From contig DLBH01000015.1 in assembly GCA_002494165.1 (NCBI GenBank), positions 1-12,539 of the forward strand: a DNA stretch of 12,539 bases, in the 5' to 3' direction. The stretch's first letter is position 1. Each line of letters opens with the position of its first letter. Positions 6,611-12,539 of this stretch are shown in pieces. Made by a program: the position numbers and the translations under genes. This stretch comes from Lachnospiraceae bacterium UBA7026. Its GTDB lineage: Bacteria > Bacillota > Clostridia > Lachnospirales > Lachnospiraceae. The notes under the pieces are model-generated. The model was given only the letters and a program-made list of their open reading frames with translations, was not told the DNA's origin and made no database searches.

Positions 6611-7369
6611 CTACAACTTCATCTTCATTTTCTTGAAGTCGTTGACATCGCGGCGGCCGCGAAGATCCTGCCGCTGTACCAGCTCCTGGATGACAGGCTC
6701 TTTCTTTTCCACATACTCCAGCATATGCCAGCGGGTGGCCAGGTTGTTGCGGTAGTAGCGGTCGATGTCGAAACAGTGGTCAAAACGCTGGATGATGGTC
6801 TTATTCATATAATGGTTCTCAGCCATATAGGCTTCCACCTGGTCGGAAAAGGCCTTGTAGAGGGCCTTCTGCCCTTCGTCTTCCATGGCGGAGAAGATAA
6901 GTTCATTTTCCATGGCGCAGGCGAAAGACTTGAGCTTGTGGATGGAAACCCGGTGACGGACCAGCAGCAGTCTTAAATAGTTGTACCAGGTATTACGGAA
7001 CTTGATGTAGTACTCGCTGACGCCGGCATCATAGGTGTCGAGACCCTTACAGAAATTGAAATTCCTCCTCATGTAGGTATAGTCAAAAAGCAGGTTCTGG
7101 AAAAAATAGCTGATAAAATAGCCGATCTGGTAGAGGGGCGATGTGAACTTGTCATAGTAGATGTAGTCTTCGAAATTCACATTCAGCTTGCGCAGATGCC
7201 TTTTTCTGATAGACCGCCGGATATAATAAAAGAGGATAATAATCAGTATGATCAGGATGGCAGTCACCCGGTAGAAGACCTGGTGGGGCCCCTCCATGAA
7301 TACAGTCTGGGAAAGACCATATATGGCGGCTCCGATGGCAACCACGAAGGTTAGAAACATTTCAAACAT
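6611..7369 (-). CDS. unrecognised two-helix membrane protein with large basic cytosolic domain
   Basis: I do not recognise this family. The 252-residue protein has two membrane helices close to its N-terminus, at about residues 2-22 and 32-52. A very basic stretch (RRSIRKRHLRK) follows directly, which by the positive-inside rule puts the rest in the cytosol. The remaining 190 residues are rich in Tyr, Phe, Arg and His, including YDYTYMRR-like and FDHCFDIDRYYRNN segments, and look helical. The ATG at 7369 is chosen because AAAGGG (minus strand, 7378-7383) stands 8 bases upstream; a TTG at 7402 would extend it but has no binding site. It stands alone on its strand with its own promoter and shares the terminator at 6472-6515. 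No enzymatic motif is visible. Confidence 0.8.
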   Translation of the reverse strand: MFEMFLTFVVAIGAAIYGLSQTVFMEGPHQVFYRVTAILIILIIILFYYIRRSIRKRHLRKLNVNFEDYIYYDKFTSPLYQIGYFISYFFQNLLFDYTYMRRNFNFCKGLDTYDAGVSEYYIKFRNTWYNYLRLLLVRHRVSIHKLKSFACAMENELIFSAMEDEGQKALYKAFSDQVEAYMAENHYMNKTIIQRFDHCFDIDRYYRNNLATRWHMLEYVEKKEPVIQELVQRQDLRGRRDVNDFKKMKMKL

Positions 7370-7445
7370 ATAAGATTCCCTTTCTATTGTAGATTTATCC
7401 AAAAGACATGGAATTATTACCGGTATTTATCATATAATCATTATA

Positions 7446-7474
7446 ATTATAGCTTTTTTTACCCGGTGTTACAA
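7446..7474 (-). promoter_or_regulatory. sigma-A-type promoter for the minus-strand membrane gene
   Basis: On the minus strand TTGTAA (7469-7474) is followed after exactly 17 bases by a perfect TATAAT (7446-7451). The -35 matches at four of six positions. It lies about 77 bases upstream of the chosen ATG at 7369 in an AT-rich divergent gap. This is the best promoter in the window by consensus. The promoter for the plus-strand kinase gene should also lie in this gap, but no clear match was found. Confidence 0.7.
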
Positions 7475-7587
7475 TGTATTTTTGTTTCTCCTAGGAAAAA
7501 GAATTGGTCACCTGGTAAAAGTTAAAAGCAAAATAGTTCTGAAATTCAAAAAAAAATATCATTATGGACAAAAGGAGACAGAAGTCT

Positions 7588-8085
7588 ATGAATAATATTA
7601 TCCTGATTGGTATGCCGGCGGTGGGCAAGAGCACCATAGGAGTCATCCTGGCCAAGGAGATCGGCTACCAGTTTCTAGACGCGGACCTGGTCATCCAGCA
7701 GCGGGAGGACTGCCTGCTGAAGGAGATTCTGGTCCGCCATGGTGTTGAGGGTTTCCTGGACATAGAAAACCAGGCTAACCTTTCTATCAAGACCGACAGG
7801 ACCGTTATTGCCACAGGAGGCAGCGCCGTCTATGGCCGGGAGGCCATGGACCACTATAAGAAGAGTGGGACCATAGTCTACTTAAAGTGCGAATATGACC
7901 TCCTGGAGAAGAGACTTAATGACCTCCACGGAAGGGGTGTAGTCCTGAAAGAAGGCCAGACCCTCCTTGACATTTACCGGGAAAGATGCCCCCTTTATGA
8001 AAAATATGCCGATATAATCGTGGAAGAAAATGAAAAAAGTATCGAAGAGACTTTACAATTGCTTCTCAAACTGTTAAATTGTTAA
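7588..8085 (+). CDS. shikimate-kinase-like P-loop kinase with altered substrate site
   Basis: This 165-residue protein has the shikimate kinase fold. The Walker A loop is GMPAVGKST (8-16), with the family's DxD as D31-A32-D33, the ATGGS turn at 75-79, a lid with GRG at 115-117, and RERCPLYEKYAD at 131-142. In AroK the shikimate carboxylate is held by the Arg of FRxxE, but here the motif reads FLDIE (56-60) with Leu in that place, and the GGG turn is GGS. The substrate may therefore not be shikimate. No other aro gene is in the window; the next genes handle surface sugars. The ATG at 7588 is preferred over 7564 because AAAGGAG at 7571-7577 precedes it. Similar divergent kinases are, as I recall, often labelled shikimate kinase in clostridia. 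A true AroK with relaxed motifs remains possible. Confidence 0.8.
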   Translation: MNNIILIGMPAVGKSTIGVILAKEIGYQFLDADLVIQQREDCLLKEILVRHGVEGFLDIENQANLSIKTDRTVIATGGSAVYGREAMDHYKKSGTIVYLKCEYDLLEKRLNDLHGRGVVLKEGQTLLDIYRERCPLYEKYADIIVEENEKSIEETLQLLLKLLNC

Positions 8086-8138
8086 ATTGAGTATTTCTAA
8101 TTATCAGCAAGACAGGATAAGAACAGAGGAGTGTTCCT

Positions 8139-9485
8139 ATGAGCAATAAATTATTCTCCTTTACCAGGAGTATTTTCAAGGATGCCTTTTCCGGCGGCCG
8201 CAAGCACGAGATGAAAAATGTGGAAGCGGAGAATGACAAAAACAAAAAGAAGGTAAAGGAGCTGAAAAACAAGCTGATAGAGAGTCAGATTGAGATGCAG
8301 CGGACCCACGCGGAATTCAGTCTCTTCCAGAATGAATGGAGACAGGTGGACCGGAACAAGGCCGGGACCTCCGACAGTTTTATCAAGGGCCATCCTATGG
8401 TATCCATCATCATCGTCAGCAGGAACGGGCTTGCCAATTTGAAGGTTCTAATGAAGTCTTTTGTGGATAAGACTTTTTACAGCAATTTTGAGATTATTAT
8501 TGTAGATAATGGATCAACAGATGGTTCTGTTGCCTATATGAAAGAATTCGGGGACAGGTTTACCATCAGGATCATAGAGAACGGGGAGAATAAGTCTTTT
8601 TCCGAGGCCAACAATATAGGGGTCGCCCAGGCCAGGGGAGACTACTACCTTTTCCTTAATAATGATATCGAGCTGACCGACGGCTGGCTTGATGAGCTGA
8701 TTCATGCCTGCCAGAAGCATAACAGGGCCGGGGCAGTAGGAGCCAGGCTCTTCTATCCCGACATCCCCCGGCACCTGAAAAAGGCCAAAAGGTCCTTTGC
8801 CATCCAGCATGCAGGAGTAATCTTTAAAGAGCTGGTCAGGGAGGACCAGTATTTTATCCAGCCTTACAACAGGAGGAATTGTGAGCCGGACAGGGACCAC
8901 CTGGCGGCCGATGAACATCTGGCGGCAGTGACTGCGGCTGCCCTTCTGGTGGAGGCTGACAAGTACCATCAGGTGGGAGGCTTTGACCAGCAGTATATTT
9001 ATGGCTATGAGGATGTGGACCTCTGCCTCAAGCTGGATGAAGCCGGTTTCAGGAATATTTATTGTCCCCATTGTATTCTTTTCCATTACGAATTCGGAAC
9101 CCAGCAGGAAGATAATAAGGAAGAAGTATATCAGCGCAGGCTCAGGAACTTTAAGATCTTCCGGGCCCGCTGGCAGGACTACCTTAGTGCCAGACTGGCA
9201 GAAGACAAGAAAAAGGGCAGCCATGTCTACACAGACCAGCCTTTCCTGGTGACCCTGCTGTCTGAGACAGTCCCCTCCCAGCGGGAGAAAGAAGCCCTGG
9301 AGAAGGAGATGGATCCGGTCTGGAAGGCTGAATTTAAGACCTATGAGGAATATGAAAGCCTTGCCGCCGATGATATGGAGACGGATATCCTTATAGACCC
9401 GGCAGGCATTTACAAGGATGTGCCCCACAGGAAGGACGGACGCCAGGTCCTCTTCTCCCTGTCCCAGGCCATCCGGCTCAGTTGA
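8139..9485 (+). CDS. GT2 glycosyltransferase (rhamnosyltransferase-like) with N-terminal coiled coil
   Basis: The 448-residue protein contains a family 2 glycosyltransferase domain from about residue 88 (VSIIIVSRNG) to 350. It has VDNGSTDGS near 128-136, the donor-metal motif NND ending at D176, and GYEDVDLC with E291 and D292, the likely base region. This pattern is typical of WbbL/rhamnosyltransferase-like enzymes for cell-surface polysaccharides, acting on the cytosolic face. Residues 20-65 are very rich in Lys, Glu and Asn and read as a coiled coil. About 95 acidic residues after the domain have no recognised motif. AGAGGAG at 8125-8131 supports the start. It follows the kinase gene by 53 bases, so they are probably cotranscribed. 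Acceptor and donor are unknown. Confidence 0.87.
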   Translation: MSNKLFSFTRSIFKDAFSGGRKHEMKNVEAENDKNKKKVKELKNKLIESQIEMQRTHAEFSLFQNEWRQVDRNKAGTSDSFIKGHPMVSIIIVSRNGLANLKVLMKSFVDKTFYSNFEIIIVDNGSTDGSVAYMKEFGDRFTIRIIENGENKSFSEANNIGVAQARGDYYLFLNNDIELTDGWLDELIHACQKHNRAGAVGARLFYPDIPRHLKKAKRSFAIQHAGVIFKELVREDQYFIQPYNRRNCEPDRDHLAADEHLAAVTAAALLVEADKYHQVGGFDQQYIYGYEDVDLCLKLDEAGFRNIYCPHCILFHYEFGTQQEDNKEEVYQRRLRNFKIFRARWQDYLSARLAEDKKKGSHVYTDQPFLVTLLSETVPSQREKEALEKEMDPVWKAEFKTYEEYESLAADDMETDILIDPAGIYKDVPHRKDGRQVLFSLSQAIRLS

Positions 9486-9499
9486 GAGCATAAGCTTGT

Positions 9500-9607
9500 G
9501 GCCAGGGATTCAGGAAGCCCCGGCTTTCCTGGCCTGCCCTCTTTCTGATAAGCTGCAGGGGAATTATGCCGGCCCTTGTTATGCTGCCGGTCGGCGGCGG
9601 CTGACCG
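9500..9607 (+). other. two hairpins in the gap before the MBOAT gene
   Basis: GGCCAGG at 9500-9506 pairs with CCTGGCC at 9528-9534 and encloses a smaller AAGC/GCTT stem. A second hairpin, CGGTCGGC at 9588-9595 with GCTGACCG at 9600-9607, has one G-U pair and a four-base loop. Neither is followed by a U-tract, so they are not classic terminators; they could slow or process the transcript. No ORF with a binding site was found in this 180-base gap. Confidence 0.45.
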
Positions 9608-9665
9608 CGGCCTTAAGTGAAAACAACTGATAATCTGGATTATAAGATAAGTTTGGAGAATAAAA

Positions 9666-11084
9666 ATGGTATTTAGTTCAATCATCTTTTTGTGGATTTT
9701 TCTCCCTATAGTATTTCTGGGAAATGTATTGCTGATCAGAATCGGCGGTGTGAAGGCCTCCAACCTCCTGCTGCTCCTGGCCAGCCTCTTCTTCTATGCC
9801 TGGGGAGAACCGGTCTATGTGATCCTCATGATTGTCTCGATCCTGATGAACTGGGTCTTCGGCCTGCTGCTGGAGCATTTCCGGCAAAGAAAAAGGGCCA
9901 GGGCTTTTACTCTGGCTGTCGGGGTCATCGCCAATCTGTCCATGCTGGGCTATTTTAAATATGCCAGCATGTTCGTTGGGACCCTCAACCGGATCGCAGG
10001 CCATGAGGTCTTAAAAGATCCTAAGATTCCCCTGCCCATCGGAATCTCTTTCTTTACCTTCCAGGCCATGTCCTACGTGATTGACGTCTACCGGGGAGAG
10101 TGTGAGACCCAGAGAAGCCTGCCCAAGCTGGCCCTCTATGTATCTTTCTTCCCCCAGCTTATCGCCGGACCTATCGTAAAATACAAGGATGTCAACAAGC
10201 AGATCGACAACCGCCAGATCAGCCTGGCTAAGGCTTCTTTCGGCTTTCGCCGTTTTATCTACGGTCTGGCCAAGAAAGTTTTGATTTCCAACATTCTGGG
10301 AGATGTGGTGGACCGGATCATCGGGACGGACATCAGCCAGATCAGCTGCCTCATGGGCTGGGTGGCCATGGGCCTCTACCTGATGCAGCTTTACTATGAT
10401 TTCTCCGGATATTCGGACATGGCCATCGGCCTGGGCAAAATGTTCGGCTTCGATTTCCATGAGAACTTCCGTTATCCCCTCATATCCTGTTCTTTCCAGG
10501 AGTTCTGGGTTAGATGGCACCTGTCTTTGAGCACCTGGTTCAGAGAGTATGTTTATTTCTCCCTGGGCGGCAGCAGGAAGGGAAAGGTGAGAACCTATAT
10601 TAATCTTATGGCCATCTTCCTGCTCACCGGCTTCTGGCACGGTGCCGGCTATAACTTCATCATCTGGGGCTTCTGCCACGGTGTCTGCACCATTGCCGAG
10701 CACATGGGCTTTAAGAAGATCCTGGATAAAAATAAGGTGATCGGCTGGTTCTATACCATGTTTATGATTGTACTGACCGTATCCCTTTTCAGACTTGATA
10801 ACACGATTCTGGCCCTTCAGTATATGCACCGGATGCTTATGCCCTGGAAATATGCCAGCTCAGCCATCTCCCTGTGGGAGTTCATTGACCACCATGCCCT
10901 TTTTGCCATCGTGACCGGCTTTATCGGTATGGGCTTCCTGCAGAAGGCTGCCGGTCGTTTCAAGTGGATGAACCGGTGGAAATATTCTGTACCTGAGGCA
11001 GCCTACTGTGCGGTTATTCTGGGACTTTCCATCCTTTCCGTAGCCAGCAGTACCTACAATCCCTTTATTTATTTTAAATTCTGA
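9666..11084 (+). CDS. MBOAT O-acyltransferase (AlgI/DltB/PatA type)
   Basis: This 472-residue polytopic membrane protein belongs to the MBOAT family, which passes acyl groups, usually acetyl, across the membrane to surface polymers. The N-terminus VFSSIIFLWIFLPIV and the following ASLFFYAWGEP are typical of the AlgI branch. PIGISFFTFQAMSYVIDVYRGE, PQLIAGPIV and the FQEFWVRWHLSLSTWFREYVY stretch are family landmarks. The proposed catalytic His is H325 in LTGFWHGAG, with H338 in FCHGV. GGAG at 9655-9658 supports the start. The next gene, 17 bases downstream, encodes the DHHW/AlgX-type partner commonly paired with these enzymes. Alginate itself is unlikely in such an organism, so algI is not used as a symbol. 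Target polymer unknown. Confidence 0.95.
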   Translation: MVFSSIIFLWIFLPIVFLGNVLLIRIGGVKASNLLLLLASLFFYAWGEPVYVILMIVSILMNWVFGLLLEHFRQRKRARAFTLAVGVIANLSMLGYFKYASMFVGTLNRIAGHEVLKDPKIPLPIGISFFTFQAMSYVIDVYRGECETQRSLPKLALYVSFFPQLIAGPIVKYKDVNKQIDNRQISLAKASFGFRRFIYGLAKKVLISNILGDVVDRIIGTDISQISCLMGWVAMGLYLMQLYYDFSGYSDMAIGLGKMFGFDFHENFRYPLISCSFQEFWVRWHLSLSTWFREYVYFSLGGSRKGKVRTYINLMAIFLLTGFWHGAGYNFIIWGFCHGVCTIAEHMGFKKILDKNKVIGWFYTMFMIVLTVSLFRLDNTILALQYMHRMLMPWKYASSAISLWEFIDHHALFAIVTGFIGMGFLQKAAGRFKWMNRWKYSVPEAAYCAVILGLSILSVASSTYNPFIYFKF

Positions 11085-11101
11085 TATTAGGAGTGGATAT
11101 T

Positions 11102-12268
11102 ATGAAGCATGCAGGAAATGGAAAAAAGAATCTGTCTGCGGCCAAAAAGGAAAAACAGTTGACAAAAGACCTTCAGCTGGCTTATATGGTCATTTTTATC
11201 CTCTTTTTATGTACGGCCTATGTCAGCTGGCCCTTCCTGAAGGGAAACTTTGAGGAAGATACGACCAATGTGGAAAACAGGAATATGGCCCAGCTGCCGG
11301 AACTGTCTTTAAAGACCCTGGATGGCTATACTATGGAACTGGAGAGTTATATCAATGACCATCTGCCCTACCGGAGCAGTCTGATCCGCATGAACAGTAT
11401 TCTGGAATATACAGCCTTTAAGGATTCCCCCAACGGGGATGTGATCATCGGCAAAGACCAGTGGCTTTTTTACAGTACTAAGGTCAACTTGTCCGCCTAT
11501 AAGGGAGAGAATCTTTTCAATGACAAGCAGCTGGAAAAGATCGCACAAAACCTTCAGAAGACCAAGGACAGACTGGCCCGGGATGGCAGGGAATTCGTTC
11601 TCTTTATCGCTCCCAACCGGGCCAGGATGAATGCTGCCTATATGCCGGATTACATCGGACCCCCGGCAGAGAAGCAGGCCGTCTGGCAGATGATTGATTA
11701 TCTGAAAAAGAACACAGATGTCACCGTGGTCTACGATGATGAGAAAATGCTGGCCGCCCAGACCAGGTATCCCGATAAGATCACCTACCATAAGACCGAT
11801 ACCCACTGGAATGAGTACGGAGCTTACATATCCACTGTGGAACTCCTGAAAACGCTGGGGATCGACATGCCCGACTATGACAACCCCGGGGTCACCATCG
11901 AAGAAAGTGACGATGTCTCCGGTGATATGGCCAAGCTGATGAACCTGCAGGATTTTTTTCCTTCAGGGAAAACTTACAAGGTGACCGGCTATGACACCCA
12001 TGATATGCAGGTCCTGGAATCAGACTTTTTCGGGTCTGTAGTCACCCAGGCAGAAGGAGCGGATGAGAGAAGCCTCTTTGTGATCCGGGATTCTTTCTGC
12101 ACGGCTATGATTGACATCTTAGGGTCCCAGTTCTCCAATGCCCGCATGGTCCACCACGAGGGTTATGAGGAGACCATGATCGCTGAGTCTGATCCTGATA
12201 TTGTGGTTTATGAGTGCGCTGAAGCCAGGATCAAGAGCCTGAAAAAATGGTGCTACGATCCGGAATAA
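11102..12268 (+). CDS. DHHW/AlgX-like SGNH-type O-acetyltransferase partner, membrane-anchored
   Basis: This 388-residue protein has one N-terminal membrane anchor (about 25-45) after a basic stretch rich in Lys, so the rest faces outside. The extracellular part fits the DHHW/AlgX-AlgJ group, which transfers acetyl groups supplied by an MBOAT protein to polysaccharide. The catalytic triad is readable: D233 and H235 in TDTHWNEYG and S331 in IRDSFC. GKDQWLFYS and FIAPNRARM are also typical. The ATG at 11102 is chosen because AGGAG at 11089-11093 stands 8 bases upstream; a GTG at 11093 overlaps that site. It starts 17 bases after the MBOAT stop, so both are surely in one operon. Which glycan it modifies cannot be read from sequence. 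Confidence 0.92.
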   Translation: MKHAGNGKKNLSAAKKEKQLTKDLQLAYMVIFILFLCTAYVSWPFLKGNFEEDTTNVENRNMAQLPELSLKTLDGYTMELESYINDHLPYRSSLIRMNSILEYTAFKDSPNGDVIIGKDQWLFYSTKVNLSAYKGENLFNDKQLEKIAQNLQKTKDRLARDGREFVLFIAPNRARMNAAYMPDYIGPPAEKQAVWQMIDYLKKNTDVTVVYDDEKMLAAQTRYPDKITYHKTDTHWNEYGAYISTVELLKTLGIDMPDYDNPGVTIEESDDVSGDMAKLMNLQDFFPSGKTYKVTGYDTHDMQVLESDFFGSVVTQAEGADERSLFVIRDSFCTAMIDILGSQFSNARMVHHEGYEETMIAESDPDIVVYECAEARIKSLKKWCYDPE

Positions 12269-12355
12269 GCAGTCAGAAGCCCGCTATCCCTTTGGGGGAG
12301 TTCATCAGGGAGGAACTTTTTACAAGAGATTCCCTTTAAAAGCAAGACTGCTTAT
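12265..12355. repeat. 10-bp inverted repeat flanking the end of the DHHW gene
   Basis: ATAAGCAGTC at 12265-12274, which includes the TAA stop, is the exact reverse complement of GACTGCTTAT at 12346-12355. The right arm is also the start of the first 37-bp repeat unit. The arms could close a large loop in the transcript. The 71 bases between show only a weak five-pair hairpin before a short T run (12299-12321). Confidence 0.6.
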
Positions 12356-12480
12356 GGAGGGGTGTTCTTCAGGAGTAAAAGAGGCCGCTTATGGAGGGGT
12401 GTTCTTCAGGAATAAAACAGGCCGCTTATGGAGGGCTGTTCTTCAGGAGTAAATCATGCCGCTTATGAGGTGGCTTTCGG
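12350..12480 (+). repeat. 37-bp tandem repeat, three full units and a degenerate fourth
   Basis: Units begin at 12350, 12387, 12424 and 12461, exactly 37 bases apart. The consensus opens GCTTATGGAGGGGTGTTCTT and continues CAGGAGTAAAA with a variable spacer to GCC. The fourth unit keeps GCTTATG and then diverges. There is no spacer of constant size between distinct repeats, so this is not CRISPR. The unit is not a multiple of three and no ORF with a binding site covers it. It separates the DHHW gene from the next gene. Confidence 0.92.
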
Positions 12481-12510
12481 GAAAAGACTTCTTTATAGGA
12501 GATTGAAGAG

Positions 12511-12539
12511 ATGAGAGAGAGAAATGCCAATCTGGATAT
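12511..12539 (+). CDS. 5' end of a probable acyltransferase-3 family gene (partial)
   Basis: An ATG at 12511 preceded by AGGAG (12497-12501) at 9 bases opens a frame that runs off the window after nine complete codons. The product begins MRERNANLD. Acyltransferase-3 (OafA-like) integral membrane proteins often begin with a similar (K/R)xRNxNLDxLR motif, so this assignment is likely but rests on very few residues. It would fit the preceding acyl-transfer genes. Any other gene starting with a similar polar stretch is possible. Confidence 0.55.

Noticed and set aside
8514..9491. Minus-strand open frame of about 325 codons opposite the GT2 gene
   Set aside because: It lies antisense to a clear glycosyltransferase, has no ribosome binding site and its translation has no family features.
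9418..9630. Frameshifted continuation of the GT2 gene in another frame
   Set aside because: The GT2 domain is complete well before this point and the alternative frame shows no glycosyltransferase features.
10011..10829. Minus-strand open frame of about 270 codons opposite the MBOAT gene
   Set aside because: The MBOAT reading frame is certain; the antisense product is low in motifs and rich in residues expected from reversed codons.
12297..12321. Terminator after the DHHW gene
   Set aside because: The stem is only five pairs plus wobbles (AGTTC/GAACT) with a nine-base loop and a short T run; too weak to call.
12354..12452. Small peptide of about 32 residues encoded by the 37-bp repeats
   Set aside because: No ribosome binding site stands before its ATG, and the repeat length is not a multiple of three, so the frame shifts in each unit.
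12350..12480. CRISPR array
   Set aside because: The 37-bp units are directly adjacent with no unique spacers, and there are no cas genes.

Overview
The window looks like chromosomal DNA from a low-to-mid GC Firmicute of the class Clostridia, most likely Lachnospiraceae. The basis is the canonical Firmicutes order cysS-mrnC-rlmB with ispF nearby, strong AGGAG-type ribosome binding sites before most genes, and several surface-polysaccharide families common in clostridia. This is inference; no species is assigned.

Left part (1-3106, plus strand): the tail of an unidentified upstream gene, a GtrB/ArnC-type polyprenyl-phosphate glycosyltransferase with an extra heptad-repeat tail, ispF (isoprenoid precursor synthesis) with an unusual four-cysteine tail, and an Eis-like GNAT acetyltransferase. 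IspF feeds the isoprenoid route that also supplies the lipid carriers used by such glycosyltransferases.

Centre (3107-6526, plus strand): a translation and ribosome-maturation operon of cysS (cysteinyl-tRNA synthetase), mrnC (Mini-ribonuclease III, with a long low-complexity N-terminal extension) and rlmB (23S rRNA 2'-O-methyltransferase). It is closed by a strong hairpin terminator. A minus-strand gene for an unrecognised two-helix membrane protein converges on that terminator and has its own good promoter in the divergent AT-rich gap at 7403-7587.

Right part (7588-12539, plus strand): a surface-glycan region. It holds a shikimate-kinase-like P-loop kinase that lacks the usual substrate arginine, a GT2 glycosyltransferase with an N-terminal coiled coil, an AlgI/DltB-type MBOAT O-acyltransferase, its usual partner of the DHHW/AlgX type, and the first codons of a further gene that probably encodes an acyltransferase-3 protein. 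Together they suggest export and O-acylation of a cell-surface polysaccharide.

A recurring oddity is short tandem repeats at gene ends: 21 bp x4 in the first glycosyltransferase, about 43 bp x2 over the mrnC stop, 19 bp x4 over the rlmB stop, 37 bp x4 after the DHHW gene, plus imperfect repeats in the mrnC 5' end. No CRISPR array, tRNA, rRNA, transposase or phage gene was seen.
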